DNA of 64,000 bases, from assembly GCA_033064195.1 (NCBI GenBank), contig JARBJD010000033.1, positions 333,128 through 397,127 of the forward strand. The letters are read 5' to 3'. Each line of letters begins with the position of its first letter. Within the stretch, counting starts at the first letter, position 1. Positions 33,252-43,525 of the stretch are shown here, in pieces. The DNA is from Blattamonas nauphoetae (lineage: Eukaryota; Preaxostyla; Oxymonadida). The notes beneath the pieces were generated by a model. The model was not told the origin of the DNA and ran no database searches. It saw only the letters and a program-made list of their open reading frames with translations. A program made the translations under genes and the position numbers.

Positions 33252-36185
33252 TTAAAGGCCAAAACCGAAGAATTTTCCACCAAGAGGATCAAGTCGAAGG
33301 GCGAATCGGAAGGGAACAGAAATGTTCGAGAAGAAAGTGGGTTGTGTCTGTCCATCCTGGCTCAGTCTGAGTGTCCTCTTCCCGTCTCGGCCATCTGCCT
33401 CCAACACCACTCGCTGGCCTTCCCTCATTCCTGCACATGCCGATTTTTTCGAATACGAAAATCCATTCTGAAAGGCAGTTTGATCGATTGGATGGACACA
33501 CCATCCAGCCCCACCCTTCAGGTATGTGAAATCTTCCCCGTTCTTCACGTCCTCAGTCTGAGCAGATGGAAAATCGCCGATTCGATAGCGTGATGTGAAC
33601 TTCTTGAATGTGAAAGTGAATCTGGCGACGACTTTCCCAAACTCCGCGGAGAGGAGAGTGGGGTCGCTTCTTGTTTTGAGTTTGAAGACAGAACCCTTCA
33701 CTGAGAACAGATCTGTTGGGAACCATTCGATGGCTGCTGCCCCTGTTTTGCTCAGTCGTTTCATCTCCTCCTTCCTTCTCTCCTCTTCCCTGCATCGGTT
33801 GGCTTCGATCTCCTTCTCCTTCCCTGCTTCGATGAACACGCTGTATCGTTCAACCTGTTCGTTCAGAGCAGCCATCTTCTGCTCGTGCTCCTTCCTTCTC
33901 TCTTCCTCTCTCGTCTTCGCCTCTCTCTCCCTTTCTTGTTCTCTCCGCGTCGATTCTTTCTCTCTTTCCTCCTCTCTCTTCTTCGCTTCGTTCTCCCTTT
34001 CTTTCTCTTTCCTCTCCATTTCGGCCTTCAGCTTGTCCATCTCTTCCTTCATCATCTTCATTTCCTCCTCCCTTCGCTTCTCCCTCTCCGCTTTTTCTGT
34101 TACTTCAACATCTGCTGAGCTCTCCTTCTCTTCCGACTCCCGAGTCGAGCACAGCCCGAGCAGCGTGTTTTCCATCAAGTTAAGTGCAGATTGGCACCGA
34201 CTCTCTAAACTCCATCCATCTCGACTCTCTTCCTCCATCTGTCCGGCCTGTCCTTGTTCCTTCTCCGACTTCTCTTTCGGATTCTCTTTCTCATTCTGTT
34301 CCTGTTCTTGTTTCTGGGCTGATCGAACTGCTCCTTTCAGTCCAACACACAACTTGTCAACAACTCGAAGTAGACCCAATACATTCCCGACTTCCTTCGA
34401 ATTCTCCACCCACGAGCACACCTTCTCCACCACTCCCCCATTCAGCACTCCCTCCACATCCCCACACGGCAGACATGAGTCACACATCAGCCTGGACAAG
34501 ATAACAAAAAAGAGAACAAAAGAAGAGAAGATGAGGAAGTGAAAAAAGAGGCAGACCCAATAGCGTGTGCCGCTGGCACAGACAGAGTGGGATCAGCGTG
34601 CTGCAAAGAAACAACAGAAAGGGCGAGAAGAGATGAAGGAGGAGAGAGGCAGACGTGGGTTAGAGAGAGGAGCGAGGGAAGCAGGTCGCTCATCTTCTTC
34701 CGCTTTGGATGCAACATACACCCCACAACCAGAGTCAGCACACTCGATGCCACATTCTGCCACAACAATCACACAAACAGCAGAAACGAAGAAAGAGGAT
34801 GAAGAGTAGAGATGAGGATGAAGGAAGGAAGACAAACGAACAAGAACGGCGAGCATTCACTTCCCAATGTCACACACAATTCACTCACAAATCCCATCCG
34901 CAATCCCATCTCCGCCACGTCCTTCATTTTCTCTCCGTTCTCATCTACATCAAGCCCAGATCAGCACCGAAATAATCAGAATCATGAATGAGGAACAAGT
35001 TCAAATAAAAAAATAGAATTGGCAAGTGAATGATATAGGGGGTGTACTAATTATGTCCCCTCAGGTTTTCTACATATGCAGTGAGTGAAGATGGAAAACA
35101 AGACCAGACAGTAGCTTACACCGAGCCAGCGGACAGACTAAAGTTCGAATTTCACTTCAATATTGCTTTATTCACGAAAAACCGTCATTTTCATGTCTCC
35201 TCCTGCTTTGTTTTCACAGATTCACTCCTTGATTGATGAAAATAATGTGAGAACTGGTTTAATGAGAGGAATACAGCATGAATTCTCGAATTTTGTGTGA
35301 ATCTCATCATGGTTTGAGAGAACCGGAGGATCCTTGACAATCATGACAGCACAACATGACAGATGTCTATCGTCCAATACATTCTGAAAGTTGATGTCAA
35401 AACGATGAAAGTTTGTCATTCTTCGACAGAGAGTCAATTCAACTTTGATCTAGTTCGTTTCCAGAGTGATTCACAGAAGACTTCGATTCTGAAATTAATA
35501 TGTTGAAATTTGAAGAATGAGACGAAATTTCTGGAAAAAGGTGAGACATCACACGTTTCCTCAAATGTGACTTTTTTCATTCTTGGTTTGAGTTTTACCG
35601 TGTGAAAACAAAAAGATTGGCAGAAACTGCGATCAAAGGTCCTTTTCTTCTAATTCATAACTTCACCTATTTTTAAAGAAGAAAAAATAGGTGATTCATA
35701 AAGTCAAATGAGTTGAACAAACCTACGAGTGAGGTCAGTACGAGATCCACTGTTTCGGCCAGATCAACGATTCTATCTCACAGATTTGCATGTTTAGAAC
35801 AAAAATCAAGAAAAAAGGTGATAATCACTCCAATTTGAAGTTAGACACAGTTATAGTCTCACATAGAATGAAAAATCTGTGAATCACTTTGAGATTTGTG
35901 CGATTTGAGTGAACTAATGAATACGAAATTGAAAATCTTTGCTTAAAATATGAATTGGCTCGGTGTAAGACTCTTGACAAACAATCTGCTCAATTGACCG
36001 GGTCAACAGTGAGAAAACCCGAGGGGACATAATTAGTACACCCCCTATAGTCACTGCACGAAATAAAATGACTGAGTCATTTTCAGACCCTCTTCAATCT
36101 TGTTCAGCACTTGGTGCAAGATCGAAACTTTCTCCTTCTCTGTTCCACTTCGATATGCTTCCACAGTTTGCGAGAAGTATGTACT
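33252..36185 (-). CDS. Helical N-terminus, coiled coil and SPRY-like C-terminus (gene D)
   Basis: Paralog of gene C with the same exon pattern: 36185-36089 (97 nt, as in C), 34944-34838, 34756-34655, 34600-34557 (44 nt, as in C) and 34491-33252; 529 aa plus an unknown 5' exon. Matching pieces include KMKDVAEMG in exon 2, LPSLLSLTH in exon 3 and HADPTLSVPAAHAIG in exon 4. Exon 5 holds a long E/K/R coiled coil and an SPRY-like domain (GQRVVLEADG, TLRLSQDG). The first intron is about 1.1 kb because it contains a Tc1/mariner-type element. A TAA at 33,252-33,254 ends the protein before the last SPRY strand; the missing strand is encoded in frame just after it. The 5' end abuts a foldback element, so the gene may be truncated. 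Confidence 0.7.
35036..36047. mobile_element. Tc1/mariner-type element in an intron of gene D, 1,012 bp
   Basis: The terminal inverted repeats begin TAGGGGGTGTACTAATTATG and continue to about 35 bp. TA is duplicated at 35,034-35,035 and 36,048-36,049. The interior is AT-rich with no long open frame, so it is non-autonomous. Without it the intron of gene D would be about 130 nt, normal for this genome. Confidence 0.85.
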
Positions 36186-36259
36186 CTGTGAATATCATTA
36201 GAAATATGTTGGAAAATGGAGAGAGAACGTATATTATTGAGTTGTATGAAGGAAAAGGG

Positions 36260-36671
36260 GGCATAATCCGACCCCGTGCCCCCCTCCAATATTTTAACAG
36301 TTGCTTGATTTAACTCCATTTCACGATATTTTTGCAATTATTTTTCGATTTGAGACCGGGTTTTGGAGATATAAATTCATCTACACTTCACCCGATCCTT
36401 TTTCCAGACACTTTTTCATAATGTCGGATTGTCTTCACAGCCCCCCGCTCAAGAGCAGGGGGGGCTGTGAAGACTATTGGTGAATTCTCAAAAGTACCAT
36501 AGAAAAAAGGATCTTTGTGAAGTGTTGAAACAAATAATGGGCTGGATCGGGCCAAAATGGGCAGCTTCTTTTCGCCCTCAAAATCACAAAATTTCATCAA
36601 AAGTGTGATTATTAATCGAAAATAGGCATATTTGAAATTTTCGGTGAGGGGGCACGGGGTATGATTTTGCC
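36260..36671. mobile_element. Foldback hAT-type MITE, 412 bp
   Basis: The target site GAAAAGGG is duplicated exactly on both sides (36,252-36,259 and 36,672-36,679). An 8-bp duplication is the hAT pattern. Ends begin GGCATAATCC (left) and GGCAAAATCA (right, reversed), followed by a shared ACCCCGTGCCCCC. The two halves are imperfect inverted copies of each other nearly to the centre. No coding content. Confidence 0.85.
36431..36474. repeat. Near-perfect hairpin at the centre of the foldback element
   Basis: GTCTTCACAG plus a C run pairs with a G run plus CTGTGAAGAC, and inside it GCTC pairs with GAGC around a two-base AA loop. Only one or two bases are unpaired. It is a very stable cruciform or RNA hairpin and a probable cause of replication slippage. 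Confidence 0.9.
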
Positions 36672-36679
36672 GAAAAGGG

Positions 36680-37169
36680 AATCGTGATCGTTCGACGATG
36701 GTGCAGTGAACATCTCAGAGTGAGAAGGGATCAAGCCATCACCTGTTACTCGAAATAATTGTGACACTTGAATTCTCCTCATTTAACATTGACCATTCCC
36801 AGGGACCAGTCATGAATCTTTGGACATCATCTCACCGTCCTTGTGGACTTCATTCTGTCCACCTGTCTGGGATCTCATCATCGGAAGAAAGAGTGGAACA
36901 GAACGGAGAATGGCTGATGTGGAAGTGATGAAGGGATGCAACAAATGATGAATGCGTATACGTCAAAGGGAGCAGGTCGTGACAATGATCTTGTTGTTTG
37001 GTTGACAGTTCTCTGTCTTTGTCATCGTTTTCACCTCTTCACTTCTTTTTCGAGATGGAGGCTCATTTTGGCCCTTTCTGTTATATAGAGGCCATCGTGC
37101 CGCTCCTCACGTCATATAATGAGGAGCTGATACAGGCCACATTGACACATCTCTGACACAATTTGATTT
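36680..37169. other. No gene seen
   Basis: Short open frames only. There is no resemblance to any other part of the window that I can see. Confidence 0.4.
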
Positions 37170-37290
37170 GGGCGTCTTCTTTAGATCACTTCTCCTTCAT
37201 CGTGTCTGGATTCCTCTCTCTCCTCCCAAAAGTTTTCTACGAACAGCACATGCATCTGTCGACCCAACGCTGTCTGTGTCTGATGTGGCG
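37170..37290 (+). pseudogene. Small fragment of the helical-repeat family
   Basis: In one plus frame the sequence encodes SGFLSLLPKVFYEQHMHLS, matching SGFFQLLPTAFYEQEMHLM in the intact gene at 13,087-14,097. The match covers roughly 30 codons and then stops, so only a scrap of a third or fourth paralog remains beside the surface-protein gene. Confidence 0.7.
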
Positions 37291-37334
37291 ATCACGCTGA
37301 CTCACACTCACACCGACATTGTGTTTATACAGAC

Positions 37335-37431
37335 CACATCAGAAAGAATCGAAGATATTGAAGTGCAATGCAACTTCGAAAGGGGACAGTCATGATTCTC
37401 CCTCCTTCTTAAAAGACAAGGGCAAGAACAG
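37335..37431 (+). repeat. Inverted repeat, left copy, overlapping the end of the surface-protein gene
   Basis: About 97 bp, roughly 80-85% identical by eye to the reverse complement of 38,541-38,638. Shared core: TTGAAGTGCAATGCAACTTC. It overlaps the last codons of the gene at 37,409-38,500. Confidence 0.8.
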
Positions 37432-38500
37432 CAAAGAGGGCAGCGACCACAGAACAAACGCTCTTGACGCCAGCTTCATACTCGATTGGTTGGTCAGTGA
37501 AAACAAGCTCGTCGGTGATCTTGAGAGTGGCTGTGACGTTGCTGTTCTTCTTGATGGGGCAGTCGTTGAACTTGAAGTCAACAGCAACTGACCCTTGTCC
37601 GTGGCGCCACTTGAACTTCTTGCTTTGATCAAGAATGTGCACTCCCGTGCCTGTCTCTGGCGTCGTGTCATTGAGCGTGAGCTTCTGAGTGAATCCCTCG
37701 GGGAGATCCTCCGGTTCTGGAAGATGGATGTTAAACAGAGTCACAGTGACTTCGTCCTTCGCTCCGTTTTCCTTGTCACCTGCTTTTGTGAGTTTTGAGT
37801 AACCATCCAGCGTGCTATGGTCGTCAGGGATGAACGTGAGGGGAATCGGAAAATAATCTTGGCAAGTGATGTCATATGTTGTTCCAACGATGAACTTCCC
37901 TTCTGCCTCAGCCGTAGAAATGTCAATCTCCACTGTTTGAGACTTGGATCCTCCAGCCGGAATGACAACGTTGGGGCTGAGGACGACCTTGTCAGCTGTG
38001 AACTTGATGGGCAGAGTGGTGTCTTTGGCAACGTTGGACTTGATCTCACACTTAAGTGTGTACTTGTTCACCCTTGATGGATGCAGATCTACGTAGAGTT
38101 TCTTTCCTGGAACTTCGAACCGCAACCAAGGAAGATCCACAGCTCCCATTTCCGAGTTGTGCCGGTAACCATCAAACGTGTATGTTTTTCCGTATAAAAA
38201 TGACTTTCCAAGATCGTCGATTTCGATGGTGTACGTTTTGTTCACTCCAAGAGCGACTGCATTGTCAATGTGGATGTGGACTGAAGTCGGAGGGTCTGTG
38301 ACGATTGGGTCTTCATTGAACATGAGATCGATGGACTCATCAGCGACGATATCCGATTGAGCTTCGAATTTCATCAGCAGAGTGGCAGTTCCGGCTTCTG
38401 AGTCAATGGCAGCGAGTTCGATCTCCTTTGGAGGAATGCTACCATCATCTTCAGGCTCGCAAAAGCTTGAAGCGGAGATAAGCGCAAAGAGGAAGAACAT
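37409..38500 (-). CDS. Secreted or membrane-anchored surface protein, unknown family
   Basis: 363 aa, no intron needed. It begins with a signal peptide (MFFLFALISASSFC). The body is rich in beta-strand-like segments, acidic and Thr/Asp-rich, with two related blocks ending in KFKW-type sequence. It ends in a hydrophobic segment (SVVAALFAVLALVF) right at the C-terminus with no cytoplasmic tail, as in GPI-anchored or tail-anchored proteins. It lies between two inverted repeats, the left of which runs into the final codons. A truncated copy lies at 10,321-10,760. I do not recognise the family. Cell-surface location is inferred from the two hydrophobic ends; adhesion or host interaction is possible but unsupported. 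Confidence 0.75.
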   Translation of the reverse strand: MFFLFALISASSFCEPEDDGSIPPKEIELAAIDSEAGTATLLMKFEAQSDIVADESIDLMFNEDPIVTDPPTSVHIHIDNAVALGVNKTYTIEIDDLGKSFLYGKTYTFDGYRHNSEMGAVDLPWLRFEVPGKKLYVDLHPSRVNKYTLKCEIKSNVAKDTTLPIKFTADKVVLSPNVVIPAGGSKSQTVEIDISTAEAEGKFIVGTTYDITCQDYFPIPLTFIPDDHSTLDGYSKLTKAGDKENGAKDEVTVTLFNIHLPEPEDLPEGFTQKLTLNDTTPETGTGVHILDQSKKFKWRHGQGSVAVDFKFNDCPIKKNSNVTATLKITDELVFTDQPIEYEAGVKSVCSVVAALFAVLALVF

Positions 38501-38540
38501 CTTGCTTGATTTTCTTATCCCATATTTTTATTGTCAGGAA

Positions 38541-38638
38541 TTCTTCTTTTCCTTGTCGTTTAGGAAGGAGGGAGAAGTATGAATGTCCCTTTTCGAAGTT
38601 GCATTGCACTTCAACGTTTTCGACTCTTTTTGACGTTG
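38541..38638 (-). repeat. Inverted repeat, right copy, upstream of the surface-protein gene
   Basis: Partner of 37,335-37,431. It lies 40 bases upstream of the start codon and so probably covers the promoter of the gene. Confidence 0.8.
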
Positions 38639-38825
38639 TTTGAGAAAAGAGGTCGAGAATTGGTTTGTGAATGTTGAAACATCGGCGTGAGGGGTCATTG
38701 ATCTTCGACAGTGCAGGGAATGAACTTCACAGATCTCATTCCTGTCGACACCGCTGTTCGCCCAATGATGGCAAATCGACGAAAATTCATCGAATCCCAA
38801 ACTCTTTCGTTGTCACATGACAGTT

Positions 38826-39470
38826 CGGCGATATCACATTCGAGTGTTCACACCTGAGTCGGAACAGACGATACAGATGAAAGTGCAGAACTGGAAACAT
38901 GATTCGGTCCTCTGATTGGAAGAGAGAAGGGAGAAGAGTCCTTCTGAGTCCGGCGGGAGGAGAGGCGTCGAGAGACGATTGGTGGAGTTGGAGGGCTCTT
39001 TGCCACAGCCGAGTCAGCGCGGATTCGACTTCACACTTGGAACCTCTGGCTCTGACTCTGGCTGCGTCCAATCCTTCCAAGCAACAGCAGCGAGGGAGAA
39101 TTCGAATCGAACGGTGTGCGCGAGGTGTGGATTGACATCGGCGAGCTGGCGAACAAAATCCCGAAAGAGTCAAAACCAAGCTCGCCACACGGGCTACAAG
39201 GCTTAGCAAATGTGTACAATGGCAAGTGGCTCCGTCCAGCCCTTCCACGAACTTCGACAGTTTGTTCGTTTCCCAGCACATGCACTCTTTGTGCTTCACT
39301 CCCATTCCAACCGACGACATCACACACAACACTCCCATTTCTGCCCCCTTCTCCTCGTGGTTATCGTTCGCCTTCTCTTTCTCTTTCACACTCACCTCGT
39401 CCGACAGAAGAACAGCGAATGGAGTCGAGTGTGTCGCGTTGAGTCGGTTGAGCAAGAATGGCTGTGTGTC
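38826..39470 (+). repeat. Duplicated segment R2, copy 2, with a single satellite-like unit
   Basis: Counterpart of 9,541-10,160 (minus). At its end, 39,432-39,470 carries one copy of the satellite unit in the same orientation relative to R2 (GTTGAGCAAGAATGGCTGTG), with about four mismatches in 40 against the array consensus. R1 copy 2 follows directly. A 303-codon minus-strand frame covers the segment, but parallel open frames on the other strand make a coding call unsafe. Confidence 0.75.
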
Positions 39471-39499
39471 AGCCTCGGCGCGATTTGCTCCGAACAGTA

Positions 39500-40110
39500 A
39501 CACAACTCCCCATTCCCCTCTTCTTTCCCTTTCGACTTCTATCTTCTCGAATTGTGCTTCGTTCGACTGTGACTTCCCAGCGAACGAGAAACGATGGTCA
39601 GTTTCAATTGGAAAGAGCGTCGAATCGAACGAAAGTCCACTTCCAACAATCTCTTCCATTTCTATCCATCCTCCATTCGATCCCTCCTCATCAACCATCC
39701 ATTCTTCACTTTTTCTGGTTCACTTGCTCAGATTCTCTCCCAAAATGTAAACAGATGGTTGTACCAGCCATTCCCGCGTTCAGCATCCATGATCGCATCT
39801 TCAGTGAACTATCCCGAACCCCCATCATCCATCATTCAACTTCCGTGTCCTGTATTGGTGTTCCCTTTCCATTTTCGCCATCAATCCCAATGGAATTTGT
39901 CGAATATTTCCCATTGTCAAACAAGAGATGGATCAATTCTGAGTTTGAGCACAATTCGCTTTTAACAAGTTGCGTCTAAAAGATTGCATCAAAATGTTGA
40001 TCATAGTCATCAACACAAGGAACGATGCAGCAAGATAACAGTGAAGGTGGCAGAGGAGAGAATATCCTCCGATATCAGAAGAAATCACTCATGATTGAAA
40101 GATCAAGCCC
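39500..40110 (+). repeat. Duplicated segment R1, copy 2
   Basis: Counterpart of 3,055-3,700 (minus). Here R2 and R1 are separated by one satellite-like unit; at the other locus they are separated by 5.7 kb of array. An open frame encodes RTPIIHHST and GVPFPFSPS as in copy 1, followed by MEFVE without the ~80-base insertion. Confidence 0.7.
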
Positions 40111-40243
40111 ATAGATCATACTTACCCGATCCTTCTCAATCTTTTCAAGAGACAAAAAACAACCGCAGAATTGGCACTGGAAAACCTTTTGAAGAAATAC
40201 AATCTCCATCAATTGATATGATTCTTCAGATCATACCCACACA

Positions 40244-41320
40244 ATGGAAAACACAAATTTCTATCAATCACTTCTCGCAGGAACTGTTCCATCGTTTCCT
40301 CCCTATTCCGATCAACTGTTTGTCGCGGAACGTGAGCCTTTCCTGACTTTCGATGAGAACTCTCGATTGTCATTTGACGACAAGTCAAAAATCCACTGTT
40401 CGCTGGTTGCCCTTGTGGAAGCAGACTATACTTTTGACAAAGCTCTTGAAGACAGAGCTGCCCGCTTTTTGAAGAATGTGGAACCGGAGTACGGATATCA
40501 AGACGATGCAGACAGACTCGTGTGTCGCCTCGTTCCCTCTTCGTACGGATGGCCTTCTGGCTTCGTTGAGAGCATTGCCACTCTGTTATCTTCTCCCCAT
40601 TGGACTGTGTTTGCTGCAGCGTTGTCGTTGCTGGAAAGCACCCTCGTCTGGACATCAACCCCTTTTAAAGTTGTGCTGCCTTTGGTGGAGTCAGATCTCA
40701 TTCCCTATTTGGCCGTGACTTTTCAATCTCATGCACTGCCGATTTCGGAAAATGGAAAGATACTCTTCAATCTTCTCAGAATTGTCGATTATTCATTCTT
40801 CCTCCCACGTCCGGCAAATTACAGATATCGTGGCATCACTTCAGCAGTCGACAGGTGGAACTATGATGAAATGATCTTTCAGAAGGTCGTGATTCCATTG
40901 TCTCATTTTATGATGTTTCTGTTCCGTCGCCGACACGACCTCACTGGCGAATTATTTGGTAATTTTGTGCGACAATTACTCAGACTTCTAAACATGGGTG
41001 CGTTTCACGGTCCAACATTGACATTCATTCTCGCATCTCCGCTTGCGATGGCGTATTCCAGCTGTCTCGCGATTGTTGAAATGGATTACATTCGTTGGGG
41101 CCTTTTCGAGATGCTCGACACTTCGATCAAAGAATGGAAGTCACAAGGCCCAGAAGTGGCCCAATCTGGAAAACGGACGATGCGAGCTCTGTTTTGGGAA
41201 GGATTGTCTGACACGCTCGAACAGAAGCTGAAGAACGAGAAGGGCGGCACTGGTCGCGATGCTGCCGACATTTATTGCTCACTTGCGAAAGTGGTGGGAT
41301 CGAATGTGGCGAGGTGGTGA
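40244..41320 (+). CDS. Helical-repeat (ARM/HEAT-like) family protein
   Basis: 358 aa, single exon, ATG at 40,244 close after the end of R1. It is Leu-rich and helical with no signal peptide. It shares the family layout with the gene at 13,087: an N-terminal helical block with LVxLVEAD, then a paired-helix pattern (SGFVESIATLLSS against SGFTKSMVVLLTS), a Tyr/Phe-rich middle, a TLTFILASPLA segment near residue 260 and EGLSDTLEQKL near the end. Similarity to the other two copies is lower than theirs to each other. It looks intact. Function is unknown. Confidence 0.75.
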   Translation: MENTNFYQSLLAGTVPSFPPYSDQLFVAEREPFLTFDENSRLSFDDKSKIHCSLVALVEADYTFDKALEDRAARFLKNVEPEYGYQDDADRLVCRLVPSSYGWPSGFVESIATLLSSPHWTVFAAALSLLESTLVWTSTPFKVVLPLVESDLIPYLAVTFQSHALPISENGKILFNLLRIVDYSFFLPRPANYRYRGITSAVDRWNYDEMIFQKVVIPLSHFMMFLFRRRHDLTGELFGNFVRQLLRLLNMGAFHGPTLTFILASPLAMAYSSCLAIVEMDYIRWGLFEMLDTSIKEWKSQGPEVAQSGKRTMRALFWEGLSDTLEQKLKNEKGGTGRDAADIYCSLAKVVGSNVARW

Positions 41321-41589
41321 CCGATTGCGTCTCAAAATGCATCAGAACCACCTCTCTCGAATGACTCCACACTCATCGCTGTGGACACTCGTCGGATGTT
41401 GGGAATTGTGTGATTGCTGGTGCTGATGAACAGATTCTGGGATGGCCTCCAATCGTCCAGAAATGGTTCACTGTTTTGGGTTCTTCGTTCTCACCGCGAC
41501 TGTCTTTGATTGCCACCTCGTCCACCGCCCTCTCTCCAAACAATTCCTGGCGTCCCCGAACAGCACCTTGTGACCATATTATCTTTCGC

Positions 41590-42201
41590 AATCTCGACTT
41601 TTGGACATCACCGAAACACATCTCGTTTATCTCGTCGAAATGGGATGTGCCCCACATTCCCGCCCTTCCCCAGCCCTCTCCGATCTGTTTGGGGTGTGTT
41701 CTTCTTTTTTCGTATTTTTCTGTTTGGGCCATCCGCACTTCTGTGTTTTGTTCGTTTTCCTTTTTCGTGGCCTTTTGAGCCGTCTCTTCGTCACCGTTTG
41801 CTCTCCCTCTCCACGCTCAGCAAGGAACGTTATTTTGGTGGTGGGAGTGCGGACAGGCTGGTTGACGACGAAGAATCGTTCGTCATCGCCTCGCGACGGA
41901 CCCACGATTTTGATGTTCAACGCGTCATTTTGTGATGTTGAGTGATGGTGTGGTGGACGGATGCTGGTTTGTTCAGCCGTCCTCTGCTCTGCTGACGAGT
42001 ATTCCTGCTTTTCGGAATCTCCGCTTCTGTTTCGCTGGACTGGGCGATATCGACACTGGACGGGCACCTCTCCCATCACACTGTTTGCACACGCCGTTTG
42101 CGAACACACACGCTGTTGTGGTGTCTTCGAGATGGGGCGAATCGTCGGCTGACTTTTGGGGAGTTTGGGACTCGCCGTTGTATCCACTCGGCTTCGACTG
42201 A
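41590..42201 (+). pseudogene. Unrecognised gene remnant, plus-strand copy
   Basis: The sequence around LVEMGCAPHSRPSPALSDL (41,630-41,690) is related to 42,900-42,990 on the minus strand (LLEMGCALHSGPSQAVHMF). A pyrimidine-rich stretch and an AG at about 41,820 suggest an intron. Open frames then continue (VILVVGVRTGW, later GLGDIDTG and HAVVVSSRWGE) with a frame change near 41,935. I cannot assign a family. It may be a decayed or spliced gene. Confidence 0.3.
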
Positions 42202-42879
42202 ATGCACATCATCTGCGGCTGGATGTCCTCTCCTCGCTCCGTTGTGTCTTCTTCGCCAAATGGCATAAACCATTCTTTGCCCTTTTTTTGTGATTTTCTG
42301 ATGAACAGCTGTTTTGTTTGGGCAAAAATGAGATAAAACGTGACAATACCATTGATGTGGATGAAAATACAAAGAGAACGATCAATTTGCTTCGTTATTA
42401 CTCGAAAGACACAATCATTCTTTGCGACAGTCACGTGTTGACAAGTTATCTGTTTCGGTTGGAGATCATTGGAGACGGACACGGGATGGACAGATGTGTG
42501 CAAGACGAGTGGTGACCGAGCGTGAGAGGCGGAGGGTGAACGACAGCAGCGATTCTTGTTCATTTCGGCGTCACGCAGACTGTGACGGAACTGTCGCACT
42601 TTCTTGTAGGGCTTTTGTCGACTCACACGTTCTCCGCACCATGCACACTGGTTCTGATCCACACACCGCATCGTGTCGTTTGATCGGCACGTCGAGATTG
42701 CGATGTGGATATCCGCGCGAATGTCGAATTGTGTGGATATTGTCGCTGCAATCCGTTCCCATCGCAACAAAACACGACATCTGAGTGAGTCGTGCTGATG
42801 GCCAACGAACAACTGCGGAGACACGGCAGCGTTGGTTGAGCGAACTCATCGACGCACAAAACACGCAATCGCAGAATCG

Positions 42880-43215
42880 GAAAAAGTCTGAGCCAACTTG
42901 AACAAACATATGGACGGCTTGGGAAGGGCCAGAATGTAGGGCACATCCCATTTCAAGAAGAAAAGCGACGAGCGGTGTGGGAGGGTACAGTGGCTGATTG
43001 AGAAGAGTGTTGATTCCCAGTGCACTGCCCACAAACTGTTCGAATTGTTGGATGACAGCCGGGCTGTTCATGTCGCACACGACGACACTGTCGTTGGGAG
43101 GGACGGGTGGATGACGCGGTCGGCCTTGCCTGTCTGCCAACACCGCACAGTGTGGGCATATCTGTCCCAACAATCCGAGCACAGCAGACAGTGATTGGGC
43201 GATTTCGTTGGCATG
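42880..43215 (-). pseudogene. Unrecognised gene remnant, minus-strand copy
   Basis: The minus frame encodes LSAVLGLLGQICPHCAVLAD, then a Pro-rich stretch, FVGSALGINTLL and LLEMGCALHSGPS. An upstream stop at about 43,255 leaves no clear start. Further minus-strand frames to 42,200 include a Cys-rich stretch (CVDQNQCAWCGE) that recalls PSI-type disulfide motifs. No family call is made. Confidence 0.3.
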
Positions 43216-43525
43216 GACACAGAAGCAGTTTCACGTGAAATCGAATGACAGCGTCCATCATAGTTTTGAAGCATATTTGATCATGACAAACAGAAGGAAT
43301 GAGAATGATAATCCAGATAGGGATATTTCGTTGGACAATTATCGAGTCACAATTTAGGGAGATCAAATACACATAATGGGTCGATGATCGGCCCTTAATT
43401 CGGATAGTTAGAAATAATGTCGAGAGAATCCCATAAGCTTGAGACCAAAAAAGGCCAAGTGTTGCAGACGGATTGAGAACACTATGGAAAGTCTGGTTTG
43501 CGTCTTTTTATCTTTTTACCATGTA

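Noticed and set aside
33252-33254. Alternative code with TAA/TAG as Gln, as in the oxymonad Streblomastix
   Set aside because: TAA and TAG terminate other well-formed genes here (13,087-14,097, kinase B and the receptor-like gene with TAA; capsid paralog 1 with TAG).
33595-34542. 315-codon plus-strand open frame
   Set aside because: Antisense shadow of the gene D coiled coil and SPRY-like domain.
35222-35437. Small open frame inside the 1,012-bp mariner-type element as transposase
   Set aside because: Only 71 codons and no DDE-type motif; the element is non-autonomous.
38787-39698. 303-codon minus-strand open frame as a gene
   Set aside because: It spans both duplicated segments and the satellite-like unit, and the opposite strand is equally open. 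Conservation with the other locus is at DNA level and does not favour one frame.
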